This document shows positions 47,273-58,220 of a stretch of DNA of 64,000 nt, in pieces. Each line of letters begins with the position of its first letter. Within the stretch, counting starts at the first letter, position 1. Position numbers and translations under genes: made by a program. The stretch comes from Pelobates cultripes (lineage: Eukaryota; Chordata; Amphibia; Anura; Pelobatidae): contig OW240915.1 of the NCBI GenBank assembly GCA_933207985.1, positions 265,999,360 to 266,063,359 on the forward strand, in the 5' to 3' direction. Under the pieces are notes generated by a model. That model did no database searches, was not told where the DNA came from, and saw only the letters and a list, made by a program, of their open reading frames with translations.

Positions 47273-48564
47273 AATTATGCCACATACACATGGATGTTAT
47301 AGCTTTTCATTAAATAATGTAGGTTTCTGATATAATTGGAAACCTCTGGATTGCCCCCATGTCACAGATTATGACATTAATGATGGTCAGTCAAACACTT
47401 CAGTGGTGATATACCTACCGGATCTACAGAAGGTGCAGTTATAAAAAAAGAAAAAGTCAGAATGGGCTACCAACTCTGAGCCTTTTGATGCCTCTTTGTG
47501 TCCAGTGCAAGGGAGTGTGTTATCTGTTTGTCTTTGCTATCTTGTTGTTCGATTCTTTGACATACACAATCACATTTTACGCTACCTTGTACTAGACCTT
47601 ATACTAGACCTTATATTAGAATGTGGACAGACTCCACCTGTTTATTGATAAAATAGAAAGTGTCCGAAAGAAATCCAGCCAAAACACAGTTCTCATTGGT
47701 TCACGGTTATATTCCCAAGCCATAGTTGGAAGGTTGCCTTCTCCTGTTTCCAAAGTTCCATACCTTCAGCCTTCTATGCTGTCAAAATACACCTGCAGTC
47801 ATCACCCCCTTTTATGAGTTTAGGATTAGGAAATTAATTAAGCAGTTATAGGTCTTTATGGAACAGCTGTAATATGCATACTTATACTAAACTTAAATCC
47901 AAAATGCAACATTTAGGCTAAAAAAGCTGTGACTCGATAGAAGTTGAAGAATTTTGAGAATTTTTGAAATCAACTATTTCAGCTTCAATATTTTTAGTCA
48001 GATTTCAGTTTGTTATAGTTTGGAGTTTAGTGAAACCCCTTTGCATTTTTGCTCTGCTCTGCATTCATCTTGTTTTGCATCTTTCTCATGATATCTAAAT
48101 TTGGTAATTAACGACACCATCAGGACAGAACTGGTCTTAAACCGAGCAGGCACACTGAACAGAATACTGCCCTTGTGACTTAATTAAACAGAGTCCAATG
48201 CTCAGATGTAATACTATTTTTTCAAAAATCCAGCTCTATGAATCTTAAAGCCATTTTAATGTTCCTTTGCACATCTCAAAATGATGAATACTTAGCACTA
48301 TAACTCTGATAAACTGCGTTGAACTACAAACCAAGGTCATGATATTTTAGAAGCAAATAGTAGATTTATTTTCTTTGACTTCAAGCCATTTAGGTTCTGG
48401 CTATAAAGTGCTCAGTGCACATCCGCTGTTTTTTTTACTGTCATTAAGTGAGATTTATTCTATCTTCCATGCATGGAAAGTCATTACTTAGATTTAGTAC
48501 TAAAATCAAATCTATGTACAAGCATAGTGGATTAAATGTATAACATGAAAGAGAATTAGATGAC

Positions 48565-48565
<1 letters not shown>

Positions 48566-48596
<31 letters not shown>

Positions 48597-48625
48597 ATCA
48601 TCTGTCTGTCTGTCTCTCTCTCTCT
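48566..48625. repeat. (CTAT)n, (CTGT)n and (CT)n compound microsatellite
   Basis: About eight CTAT units (48,566-48,596) are followed by CTGTCTGTCTGT and CTCTCTCTCT. Confidence 0.95.
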
Positions 48626-50493
48626 GTCCATCTTGGCCCTATACATTTCAGCATATCTGAAATAAAATGTGATGTCCCACTGATTAACATGAGATATTTC
48701 TCTATTGTGTTTCTGTTATGATATGAACCATATTGCATATATCTTACATCCTATTTTCTCGTTCTTACTGAAATATATCTAATGTACAGGTTTTAGTATA
48801 CTCCATTCTAAGTAGTTTGCACACTAGCACAGTTAAACCAATTTGTAAGTGCTGAAATAGGGATTTTCTTCGAAGCTGATCTGTTACGGGTAGTTGAAAC
48901 CAAAAACGATAAAAATTACATCAAATAATGCAGGTGTGATAATCAGTATGATTTTTAAAAACCATTATTAACAAAATGTAGATTAAATATCCGTTTCTAT
49001 TTGATGAATTTTAATGCATTCTGATCAAATGTATCTGACCCATATACACAGTTAATGAATATTACAGAACAATATAGATCTAATATTTTCTATATAATTT
49101 TATATCTTGTAGTTTTGGTACTGGACTTTTATAGAGATTGCATTTATTGATTCACATTGTTTCTCTGGAACATCCACATATACACTTTATGGGAATTAAG
49201 AAATTACTGAATATATGTCATCATAATCACAGTATTTAACACATACATTCTTGTGACTTTAGTAAAAAGCTGGTCTGGTGCTTATGGAGACATATTAAAA
49301 GCACCAGGTTCCTTATTACCAACAACAGCCACAGATGTGCGACCATCTGTTTCCTGTAATGTGCTCTGATACCAACATTTCAAAATGTACACAGAAGTAA
49401 TCTTAATATATGTTTATATTTCCCAAACCATGATCTGTCTGCCCATCATCTATCTTTCTATCTGCCTGGATTGATATGTAGACATGCATACATTCTGTAA
49501 AGAGCACAATATTTGGCATATATATCTACAGCTAGTGGGAAATGGCAGACAGTCTTGTAAATCTTCTCACCGGGGACTTTAAAAAATTTGAAGCATGGAT
49601 ATGTCTTTTAATCCTTTGGAGTGCTAGAGGTATGCCCAATGTAATGCTTTAGGCATACCTCTGGCATCTGAAGGGTTAGCATTTTAATCTTAACCAGTTC
49701 TTTGGAACGATTCAAAATATTGTAAAACTTTTCAAGCAGGGTTTAATCAGGATTATGAATAATAAATGTGTATATAATGAATCCAGGATTACTAGTGTAT
49801 ATATATATATAACACAGTGATAGCCATATATATTCAGTAACGGCTTGAAGGTTTGCTTTGAGTCCATGTCGAGTTTGTTTCTCTGTTCTATTTTTATACA
49901 CATATATACTTGTGTGTGCGTAAATCAGAAATGCTTAAAAGCCTTAACCAGAAGCTAAACTATTCATCCACATCCAGCATGATATTATTTTTTCAGAGTT
50001 TCTTAAAAGGTATACACGTTAATGGATCTAACGGAATTGCTTATCCATTCATGAGGAGTTGAGCATCTGGCATTTGGTACGGCCAAATAAAATGAATATG
50101 AGCCCATTAACAATATAGACAAACCATTTAAATAGCAACATGCCATGCCTTTGGTGTGTCCGACCGTTAAAATATTTCCTGCTGTAGGGTTATGAAAAAA
50201 AATATAACACTGAAATCAGAAAAATGTTATGTTAAAGTATATCTTTAAGGGATCTACAGTCATGTGGAAGGGTGTCAGAAAGCTGTTATAGGGGATTAAA
50301 ACACATCAAATTATAGAAACGTATTCAATTAAATGTAATGACTTAACTTGCAATACTATGTATACATTTAAATTATACTATATTAGATCATGTTGTTACT
50401 AGCCTGATGCACTTCACATTATGGGCGCTGATGCAGAATGGGATAATTCTATTTTATTGGTTGTGTTCTTGCAAGTTAAATACTTAGTCACAC

Positions 50494-50495
<2 letters not shown>

Positions 50496-50544
<49 letters not shown>
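50496..50544. repeat. (TA)n microsatellite, about 24 units
   Basis: This uninterrupted TA run is the longest in the window and may be length-variable. The open frame crossing it on the minus strand (Tyr-Ile repeats) is a repeat artefact. Confidence 0.97.
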
Positions 50545-50550
<6 letters not shown>

Positions 50551-51830
50551 CATAGGGTTCATATTTTTCTATCAGACATTTGTCATCAGAGAGTGAAAGT
50601 TCAGCCTTGACCAGTCCACATTCACCCTGATAAGTGCGCCATGTCATTATAATACCAGTAGCTTTTTTTACTACTATAAGGTCCAACAGCTAGAGCCTTT
50701 TATATTAGAGCACTTTATGTGCTACAGTAAGGCAGTGTTAAGAGTGACCAAGCAGTGAGAGGTCAAGGTCGGATAGATTTCACAGATTGCTAATTAGGTT
50801 TATACTTTATATGTCTCTATTGAGCCTGTATTAGTGACTCATTACAACTTTTTTTTGTCCAGACCTGTAGAAAAAATATATGAAGGGAAAGTTTATTTGA
50901 AAAACACAATAAATTTCAATCTAAATTTCTCCTACGAGGTGGTCACTACAACATGGAAATATTAACTGAAACCTTGAATACATAGTTCCTGTATAATTAT
51001 TATAATTTTTGTAAATTGGAAAATGTTATTTTGCATAAAGTGCAACCATGTAATTGTTTCTGTACAAATGCATTTTGTTTTCAATATTAATTAGTACACA
51101 TTCCCCATTCTGTATATATGCTCAATAAATTAGATATGTTACCGCTATATTACATGTTTTTTTTTAAAGTATTTTTTTTTAAAGGTGCACAATAAATAAA
51201 GCAAGCTACTGGTGTGAAAGAAAATATTCATGGACATGCATTTGCTTTTATTTATTTATTATGCAGTTATCATAATCTATTTTGTGTGTAGTTTTGCCTT
51301 ATTTTCTCATAATTTATATGAATTGATGCATTGAGAGTATAACTGAAGAAACATATCTGAGCCAATGTAATCGGTTTTGTTTTAATGCTTTTGCTTTAGG
51401 ATGAGCAATGTACATCAGGAAGTACTTGCTTCATCTCACCTACTGACCTGTCCATTAAACACCCATTTATATACATAATAAATGCTGTTTATTGTGGATA
51501 CCCCTCAACAGCATTGCCATCATTGTATTATGCTCAGCCTTTTCTGTAGTTGCTAGTTTTATCTTACCTTGGTGACTATTTGCTACCAATACCTTTGCAC
51601 CCTGATGGCAGCAGTGCAAGTGTCCAAATAATATCTTAATGAAGTGCTAGAGCTCTTTTGTAGCTGAATCTTTTGTTTTGCCCACTTCTTCTTAGGTAAT
51701 TTTGTAACATCTTCCCAGGATGAAAGTTCAGGTTTATCAGCATTCATCAGAGAATTTCCTTGGGTAGACCTAGGCCTGATTTCCTATTTCATTCACCACA
51801 TATTTTCTATTCTTCTATTGTATTAATCAG

Positions 51831-52426
51831 TTAAAGGAACACTCTGGTCATAATGACAACTTCATCAAAATTAAGTAATGGTGCCAGGAAATCCAGGGGT
51901 GCTTTCTTACATCAAGGGCTTAAAACGTTCCTAAACATTTTAACCCCAAAGGCAGCCTCCAATTCTGGGTTTGCAGTTCTCCCAGTGGCCTCTGGCTTAT
52001 GCAACTTAATTTAGGACACACGTCGAAGATTGGCTAGAGTGGTCAGCTGATGAAGTCAATCACTAGCTCCCTATTCATGAACAAAGGCATCCGTGACTGC
52101 ATATCCTGATTCAGAGTCTGTACAGATGTTAAGCCCCTTAAGGACCAAACTTCTGGAATAAAAAGGAATCATAACATGCAGGACCATGCTCGTTGACTGA
52201 GAGCATCCGCTGTCTGTTTATGAATGTGGCCCTGTATCAGCTGTGCTTTGTCTATTTAGACATCTGACTTTTCCTGGGGGAAAAGACCGGAGGTGGTGTA
52301 TGTGCCTGGGGTTCCCTGACATTGTAAAACTATACAAAAACGGTTTGGCAAATTACACTGGGATGACGTTAGGGTACACCTGGAACTATAACCACTACAG
52401 CAGGCTATTACCCCCCAAACAAGATA
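51831..52426. mobile_element. T2-type MITE, right end lost, with nested half-MITE
   Basis: The left end TTAAAGGAACACTCTGGTC is T2-like. The interior carries a half copy of the 80-bp piggyBac-like MITE at 52,129-52,178, and the hAT-like element starts at 52,435. No T2 right end was found, so the 3' limit is uncertain. Confidence 0.55.
52129..52178. mobile_element. Half copy of the 80-bp piggyBac-like MITE
   Basis: TTAAGCCCCTTAAGGACCAA is followed by TTCTGGAATAAAAAGGAATC and TAACATG, matching the left half of the copies at 6084 and 12,087. The right half and second TTAA are missing. Confidence 0.85.
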
Positions 52427-52434
52427 CTTTTCAT

Positions 52435-53404
52435 CAGGGACGGACTGGGAAAAAAATTCAGCCCGGGCATTTTTAAATCAGTGGCCCACTGAAAAGGGGC
52501 CGGGGCCAGAGAGGGTGTGTTTTGTCATCGCCAATGACAAGCACGCCCCCTCTCAAAGTGAACATGCATGTTCAGTGGCTAGGGGCTGTAGAGAGTGTGT
52601 GTATAGGGGGCATAGTCTGTATAGGCGATGTAGCAAGTGTGTGCATACGGGGTGTAGTGTGTGTGTGTGTGTGTGTGTATAGGTGATGTAGTGTGTGTGT
52701 AGGAGTTGTAGAGAGTATGTGTTTAGGGAATGTAGTATGTGTTTCCTTACAAGGAATCTAGTTTGTGCATTGGGAATCCAGAGTGTGTATGTCAGGAATG
52801 TAGTATGTGTGTCAGTGGTGCAGTGTGTGTGTGTGTAGGGGTCTTGTGTGTGTTTGAAGAATCCATAATGTGTATAGGCGATCTAGTGAGTGTGTGTATA
52901 TAGAGGATTCAGAGTGTATATAGGGATCTAGTGTGTGTGTGTGTAGATCATCCGGAGTTGAATAAGGGATCTAGTGTGTGTCTGGGATGTAATTTGTTTA
53001 GGGGTGCAGTGTGTGAGAGGGGTGCAGTGTGTGTGAGTGAGGATGCTGTGTGTGTGTGTGTGAGAGTGCTGTGTGTGAGGGTGATGTGTGTTGGGGGAGG
53101 CAGATTAATACCACTCTTTATGTATTTTTTTTAATTAGCAGGCATTATATCTCCCTCCTTTCTTTCCTTTAGCCTGGGAGTGGGGGGGTGGAGAGGGTGG
53201 GGTGAGGGGTGGAGCGTACTGCTATCCTTGGTGGTCCTGGTGGTGAGTGAACTCTAGTCTGCGAGGCTAGAGTTCACTCTCGCAAGATCAGGAGTTGCCA
53301 TGGCAATGCTTCAACCTCACAAGAGGGACCACTGCCCTCAGCCCATGGCCATCGCGGCCCACTGGATATTTTCCCTGGTGTGCCTGATGGCCATTCTGGA
53401 CCTG
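52435..53404. mobile_element. hAT-like non-autonomous element with perfect 8-bp target duplication
   Basis: CTTTTCAT occurs immediately before (52,427-52,434) and immediately after (53,405-53,412) the element. An 8-bp duplication is the hAT signature. The left end is CAGGGACGGACTGGG and the complement of the right end begins CAGGTCCAGAATGG, imperfect inverted ends. GTGGCCCACTG near the left mirrors a CGGCCCACTGG block near 53,354 only partly. The interior 52,570-53,095 is an expanded TGTG-rich minisatellite. No transposase frame exists; the Cys/Val-rich open frame at 52,931-53,134 is repeat translation. Confidence 0.88.
52570..53095. repeat. TGTG-rich minisatellite inside the hAT-like element
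   Basis: Degenerate units of about 20-40 bp combine GTGTGTGT runs with AGGGGATGTAG- or AGGGATCTAG-like words. The long pure TG run is near 52,659-52,678. Confidence 0.85.
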
Positions 53405-54870
53405 CTTTTCATGACATTGATAAACCTTTCACTTTGCTGTCTGGTCTATTCTTAAAACCGCCAATTATTTGTTTTGGGAATCGATGTAAATACATGCTAA
53501 AATAACAGAGTTGTAAAAAACCAATCCCAACTTTGTTTGTTCCATTTCTGTTATTTTGGCCTGCATTTTGCAGGTTATGTACCAACACATGGCAACTCAC
53601 TGTTTAGTGAATAGAGCTCTTTAACTTCGTGCCTTTTTCCTGCACTGATCCAATTCAATGAACTACGATTTCTTTTTCCGATTTCCCTTTTCTCTGGCCA
53701 TTACAGTGATCTGACTTTTCCTGCTGTGCAGAGAATTAGTCTTTTCCAAATGATATGAGATGATGCTCTAAATATTCAAAATATATAAAAGGCAAGTCTT
53801 TCATCAACCTGCCCTGCTGATTGATTATATTTTACTACACACAAACATCCAAACTCCTGGCCTCCTATCTAAAAGCTGTTAACCAGAAATCTATATTTGA
53901 ATAAAGTCACGTCTCTGTGACTGTGTTCACAATGCTTCTCTGCCTCTGTATTCTGGACCTGTTGTATATTTTATTTCACTGTAATGCAGTCATAAAATTC
54001 TACACTGTACAGAACCTTTGCATAGAAATATGTATGGAGATTTGTAATATCAGCACAGAGCAAGTTCTGTAAAATAACCTACACTGCTGGTGCCTTATGC
54101 GAGAAAGATTATAAAATATATTTCTATGTTTTTAAACCTTTCAAAGCTTTCAAGTCAGTGAAAAACGCATCGTTAGTGTGAATTGTTAGAAAGTAATTGT
54201 ATCATGTAAGTGATTGTATCCTCATTAGCTTTGTTGGCAACGGTTAAAATAACTGTATGTTTGCAAATGTGTATTAAACCTCATGTAAAGGTCACTAGCT
54301 GTGCTTATGGCAGACTCCTCTGCAGACTGGCTAGCTGGGATTATTTTGCACCTGACAGTCTTTGTAATAAACACGTTTTGGAATTAAATGTGCTATAATT
54401 AAAAAGATATCTAAAAATAAAAAAATTAATAAAAAAACACAAGTTAGAAAAACCATATAGATGAAATATTTAATTTTATTTACTTATTTTTAAGTGGTAG
54501 ACAAATGATCCTTCATCAGTCTTCATAAAATAAGCACATTGTACATTTATTTTGAGTATAAAGTGATGTTCTGGCTCTGGGATGAACACTAATGGGGTTA
54601 TTTGCTAAAATTTGACTTTTTTTTTTTAACTCATTTGCTTTTCTCACGTGACTTATTATTTGGTACAAAAATGTAAAATTACGGTGTCGATTCTATACAA
54701 TTCCTAGTTTACATTAAGCTACAGTGTGAAAATCATTCCCATTCGCGTTGTATACATTTCGTTTATCTCCACTAACTTTGATTCTTTAAACATAATTTAT
54801 AATTTGTCACAAACATAATGATGTATTTATTGTGTTTTCATATTTCCTTTACTTTCTATATCTTAAAAAT

Positions 54871-55230
54871 ACATAGTTACATAGGCTGAAAAGAGACATA
54901 CGTCCATCAAGTTCAGCCTTTCTCACATCTGCTTTTTGCTGTTGATCCAAAAGAAGGCAAACAAAATCCAGTTTGAAGCTCTTCCAATTTTACAACAAAT
55001 TATGAAAAATGACTTCTTGACCCCAAAATGGCAGTCAGATTTATAATTGTAGCACTATTTAAAAAATATATCCCTGAATAGTATGCATCCAGTTGTTATT
55101 TAACCCCTTAAGGACACATAACATGTGTGACATGTTATGATTCCTTTTTATTCCAGAAGTTTGGTCCTTAAGGGGTTAAACATCTGTACAGACTCTGATA
55201 AAGCCACTTATTTAGGCAGAGAATTCAACA
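54871..55230 (-). pseudogene. CR1-type LINE 3' end, second subfamily, with nested MITE
   Basis: It matches 32,692-33,000 closely in the same antisense orientation: ATAGTTACATAGGCTGAAAA, TCCATCAAGTTCAGCC, GATCCAAAAGAAGGCAAA, TTGACCCCAAAATGGCAGTC and ACATCTGTACAGACTCTGAT. The match is split by the 80-bp MITE at 55,100-55,179. The remnant covers the 3' UTR and the last codons only. Confidence 0.88.
55100..55179. mobile_element. 80-bp palindromic piggyBac-like MITE (copy 3), nested in CR1
   Basis: TTAACCCCTTAAGGACACAT to GGTCCTTAAGGGGTTAA, 80 bp, in reverse orientation to the copies at 6084 and 12,087. The related CR1 at 32,931-32,960 shows the empty site with a single TTTAAACATCTGTA, confirming that TTAA was duplicated on insertion. 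Confidence 0.93.
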
Positions 55231-55499
55231 TTGGGTTGGGAGAGAAGTCACCAGCTGCTAGAAGTAGTTGGAGAAATAGTGACAGGAGGTGTGAATGGGT
55301 TATATATGGGCGGGGTCTAGGATGAGATTGGGTGGGAGCATGAGAGAAAGAATAGAGAAATGAGTCCAGGGCATGAGGGGAGTGTAGCAGAGATGGATTA
55401 ATGTGGATGTGATTGTGTTGTTGAGGGAAGTAGGTGTAAGGAGATATTTTGATGCTGAGGGAGAGGAGAGAAAAGAAAAAGAGGAGAAGATAGAGTATT

Positions 55500-57718
55500 G
55501 CTCAGATGAGTAAGTACTTTGAGAAAGCAGAGTGGGCAGAAGTAAGGAGAATGAGGACTTTTCTAAAATTAGAATATGGGTAGAGGCGTCATTATCAGAC
55601 TGGAGCAATTTAAATGGAGTCCAAGAAAAATGGGATTATTTAAAAGTTGCTCTATTGAAGGCAACAGAAAATTGCATTAGGCTTGTCAGTAAAAGCAAAA
55701 AATTCAAGAAACCACTGTGGTACTCCGCAGATGTGGCCAAAATAGTTAAAAACAAAAAGTTAGCATTTAGGAATTATAAAAAAAACCAGAGTGAGGGAGA
55801 CAAAATGATCTATAAGATTAGGCAGAAAGAGGCTAAGCAAGTTATAAGAGCTTCCAAATCACACACAGAAGAGAAAATAGCACAGTCAGTAAAAAAGGGG
55901 GATAAAACATTTTTTAGATACATAAATGAGAAAAGAAAAGTAAAACAAGGATTAGTTAGATTAAAAACAAAAGAAGGAAGGTATGTAGAAGAGGATAAAG
56001 GTCAGGCTGACTGCCTCAATGAATATTTTTGTTCTGTATTTACAGAAGAAAATGAAGGAAAGGGACCTCAGTTGAGAAAAAGGATAAATGAGTCATTTAT
56101 TACACGTGAGTTTACAGAGGAAGAGGTTCTATTTCAACTGTCAAAAGTAAAGACAAATAAGTCAATGGGACCTGATGGAATACACCCAAAGCTATTAAAA
56201 GAGCTTAGTGGTGTACTAGCAAAACCATTAACAGATTTATTTAACCAATCATTGTTAACAGGAGTAGTCCCAGAAGATTGGAAGTTAGCGAATGTTGTGC
56301 CCATTTACAAGAAAGGTAATAGGGAGGAGTCGGGCAACTATAGGCCAGTAAGCCTTACTTCAGTAGTGGGGAAAGTGATGGAAACCATGTTAAAGGATAG
56401 GATTGATGAACATCTAAAACACATGGATTTCAAGATCAGAGACAACATGGGTTTACTTCAGGGAGATCATGCCAAACTAATCTTATTGATTTTTTTGATT
56501 GGGTAACTAAAACTATAGATCAGGGTGGTGCAGTAGACATTGCTTACCTAGATTTCAGTAAGGCTTTTGACACTGTTGCACATAGAAGGCTTATCAATAA
56601 ACTGCAATCTTTAAGTTTGGATTCAAATATTGTTGAATGGGTAAGGCAGTGGCTGAGTAACAGGCAACAGAGGGTTGTAGTTAATGGAATATATTCGAAG
56701 CTTGGACTTGTCACCAGTGGGGTACCTCAGGGATCTGTACTTGGACCCATTCTCTTTAATATTTTTATTAGTGATATTGCAGAAGGTCTTGATGGTAAGG
56801 TATGTCTTTTTGCTGATGATACTAAGATATGTAACAGGGTTGATGTTCCAGGAGGGATAAGCCAAATGACAAATGATTTAGGTAAACTAGAAAAATGGTC
56901 AGAATTGTGGCAACTGACATTTAATGTGGATAAGTGCAAGATAATGCATCTTGGACGTAAAAACCCAAGGGCAGAGTACAGAATATTTGATAGAGTCCTA
57001 ACCTCAACATCTGAGGAAAGGGATTTAGGGGTGATTATTTCTGATGACTTAAAGGTAGGCAGACAATGTAATAGAGCAGCAGGAAATGCTAGCAGAATGC
57101 TTGGTTGTATAGGGAGAGGTATTAGCAGTAGAAAGAGGGAAGTGCTCATGCCATTGTACAGAACACTGGTGAGACCTCACTTGGAGTATTGTACACAGTA
57201 CTGGAGACCGTATCTTCAGAAGGATATTGATACCTTAGAGAGGGTTCAGAGAAGGGCTACTAAACTGGTTCATGGATTGCGGGATAAAACTTACCAGGAA
57301 AGGTTAAAGGATCTTAACATGTATAGCTTGGAGGAAAGACGAGACAGGGGGGATATGATAGAAACATTTAAATACATAAAGGGAATCAACACAGTAAAGG
57401 AGGAGACTATATTTAAAAGAAGAAAAACTACCACAACAAGAGGACATAGTCTTAAATTAGAGGGACAAAGGTTTAAAAATAATATCAGGAAGTATTACTT
57501 TACTGAGAGGGTAGTGGATGCATGGAATAGCCTTCCAGCTGAAGTGGTAGAGGTTAACACAGTAAAGGAGTTTAAGCATGCATGGGATAGGCATAAGGCT
57601 ATCCTAACTATAAGATAAGGCTAGGGACTAATGAAAGTTTTTAGAAAATTGGGCAGACTAGATGGACCGAATGGTTCTTATCTGCCGTCACATTCTATGT
57701 TTCTATGTTTCTAATGTT
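55500..57718 (+). pseudogene. CR1 LINE ORF2, nearly intact but 5'-truncated, one frameshift
   Basis: Two open frames, 55,532-56,506 (324 residues) and 56,617-57,618 (333 residues), are halves of one CR1 reverse transcriptase protein. The first has KTNKSMGPDGIHPKLLKEL near residue 210, VVPIYKKGNREESGNYRPVS and a SVVGKVMETMLKDRI block. A single frameshift near 56,455 separates it from VDIAYLDFSKAFDTVAH, PQGSVLGPILFN, LFADDTKIC (catalytic FADD near 56,810) and WNSLPAEVVEV at the end. ORF1 and the endonuclease domain are missing. The 3' UTR (57,619-57,718) ends in TTCTATGTTTCTATGTTTCT, the CR1-type tail. The mild damage marks this as the youngest CR1 copy here. Confidence 0.95.
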
Positions 57719-58198
57719 AGGGGTTAAGGGAGTGTATGAGTGCTCTGAATGCAGGTATTATTTGTAGCTGTCATTTCTAATTATCTAAAATTGTATGTGA
57801 AATTCTATCTATAAATAGAATGAAGAGCTTGGGGTCGTGAGGGGAGGGTTGGGCGGGTAACTGAGAACTGTTCTGGTTTCCAGCAGAGAACTTTTAACTC
57901 AAACTGTTGGAGACAGAGATGATAGGGCCAAAAAGGGCTGCAATAAAGCCATGGAATGGAGATGCACAGAGGAGGTGAGGATTGGTCAAGCAAGAGATTT
58001 AGGTGGGTATCAAAATAAGGGAGGGATGCAGAAATAAAAGAGAAAGTCTTTAGAGATAAGTGATAGGTGAATAACATTTAAGTTAACAAGCCAACAACGT
58101 TGAGTGGGGCTGGGAACAACTATCTTTAGCATGCAGGGCAAGACAAAGTAAAATACACATGTATAAATAAACAAGTATACATACACACCCACGACTGT

Positions 58199-58220
58199 AG
58201 ATATATATATATATATATAA
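58199..58220. repeat. (TA)n microsatellite
   Basis: About ten TA units. Confidence 0.93.

Noticed and set aside
50414..50686. 90-residue minus-strand frame with Tyr-Ile repeats
   Set aside because: It crosses a pure TA microsatellite; the repeat part is artefact and the flanks have no similarity.
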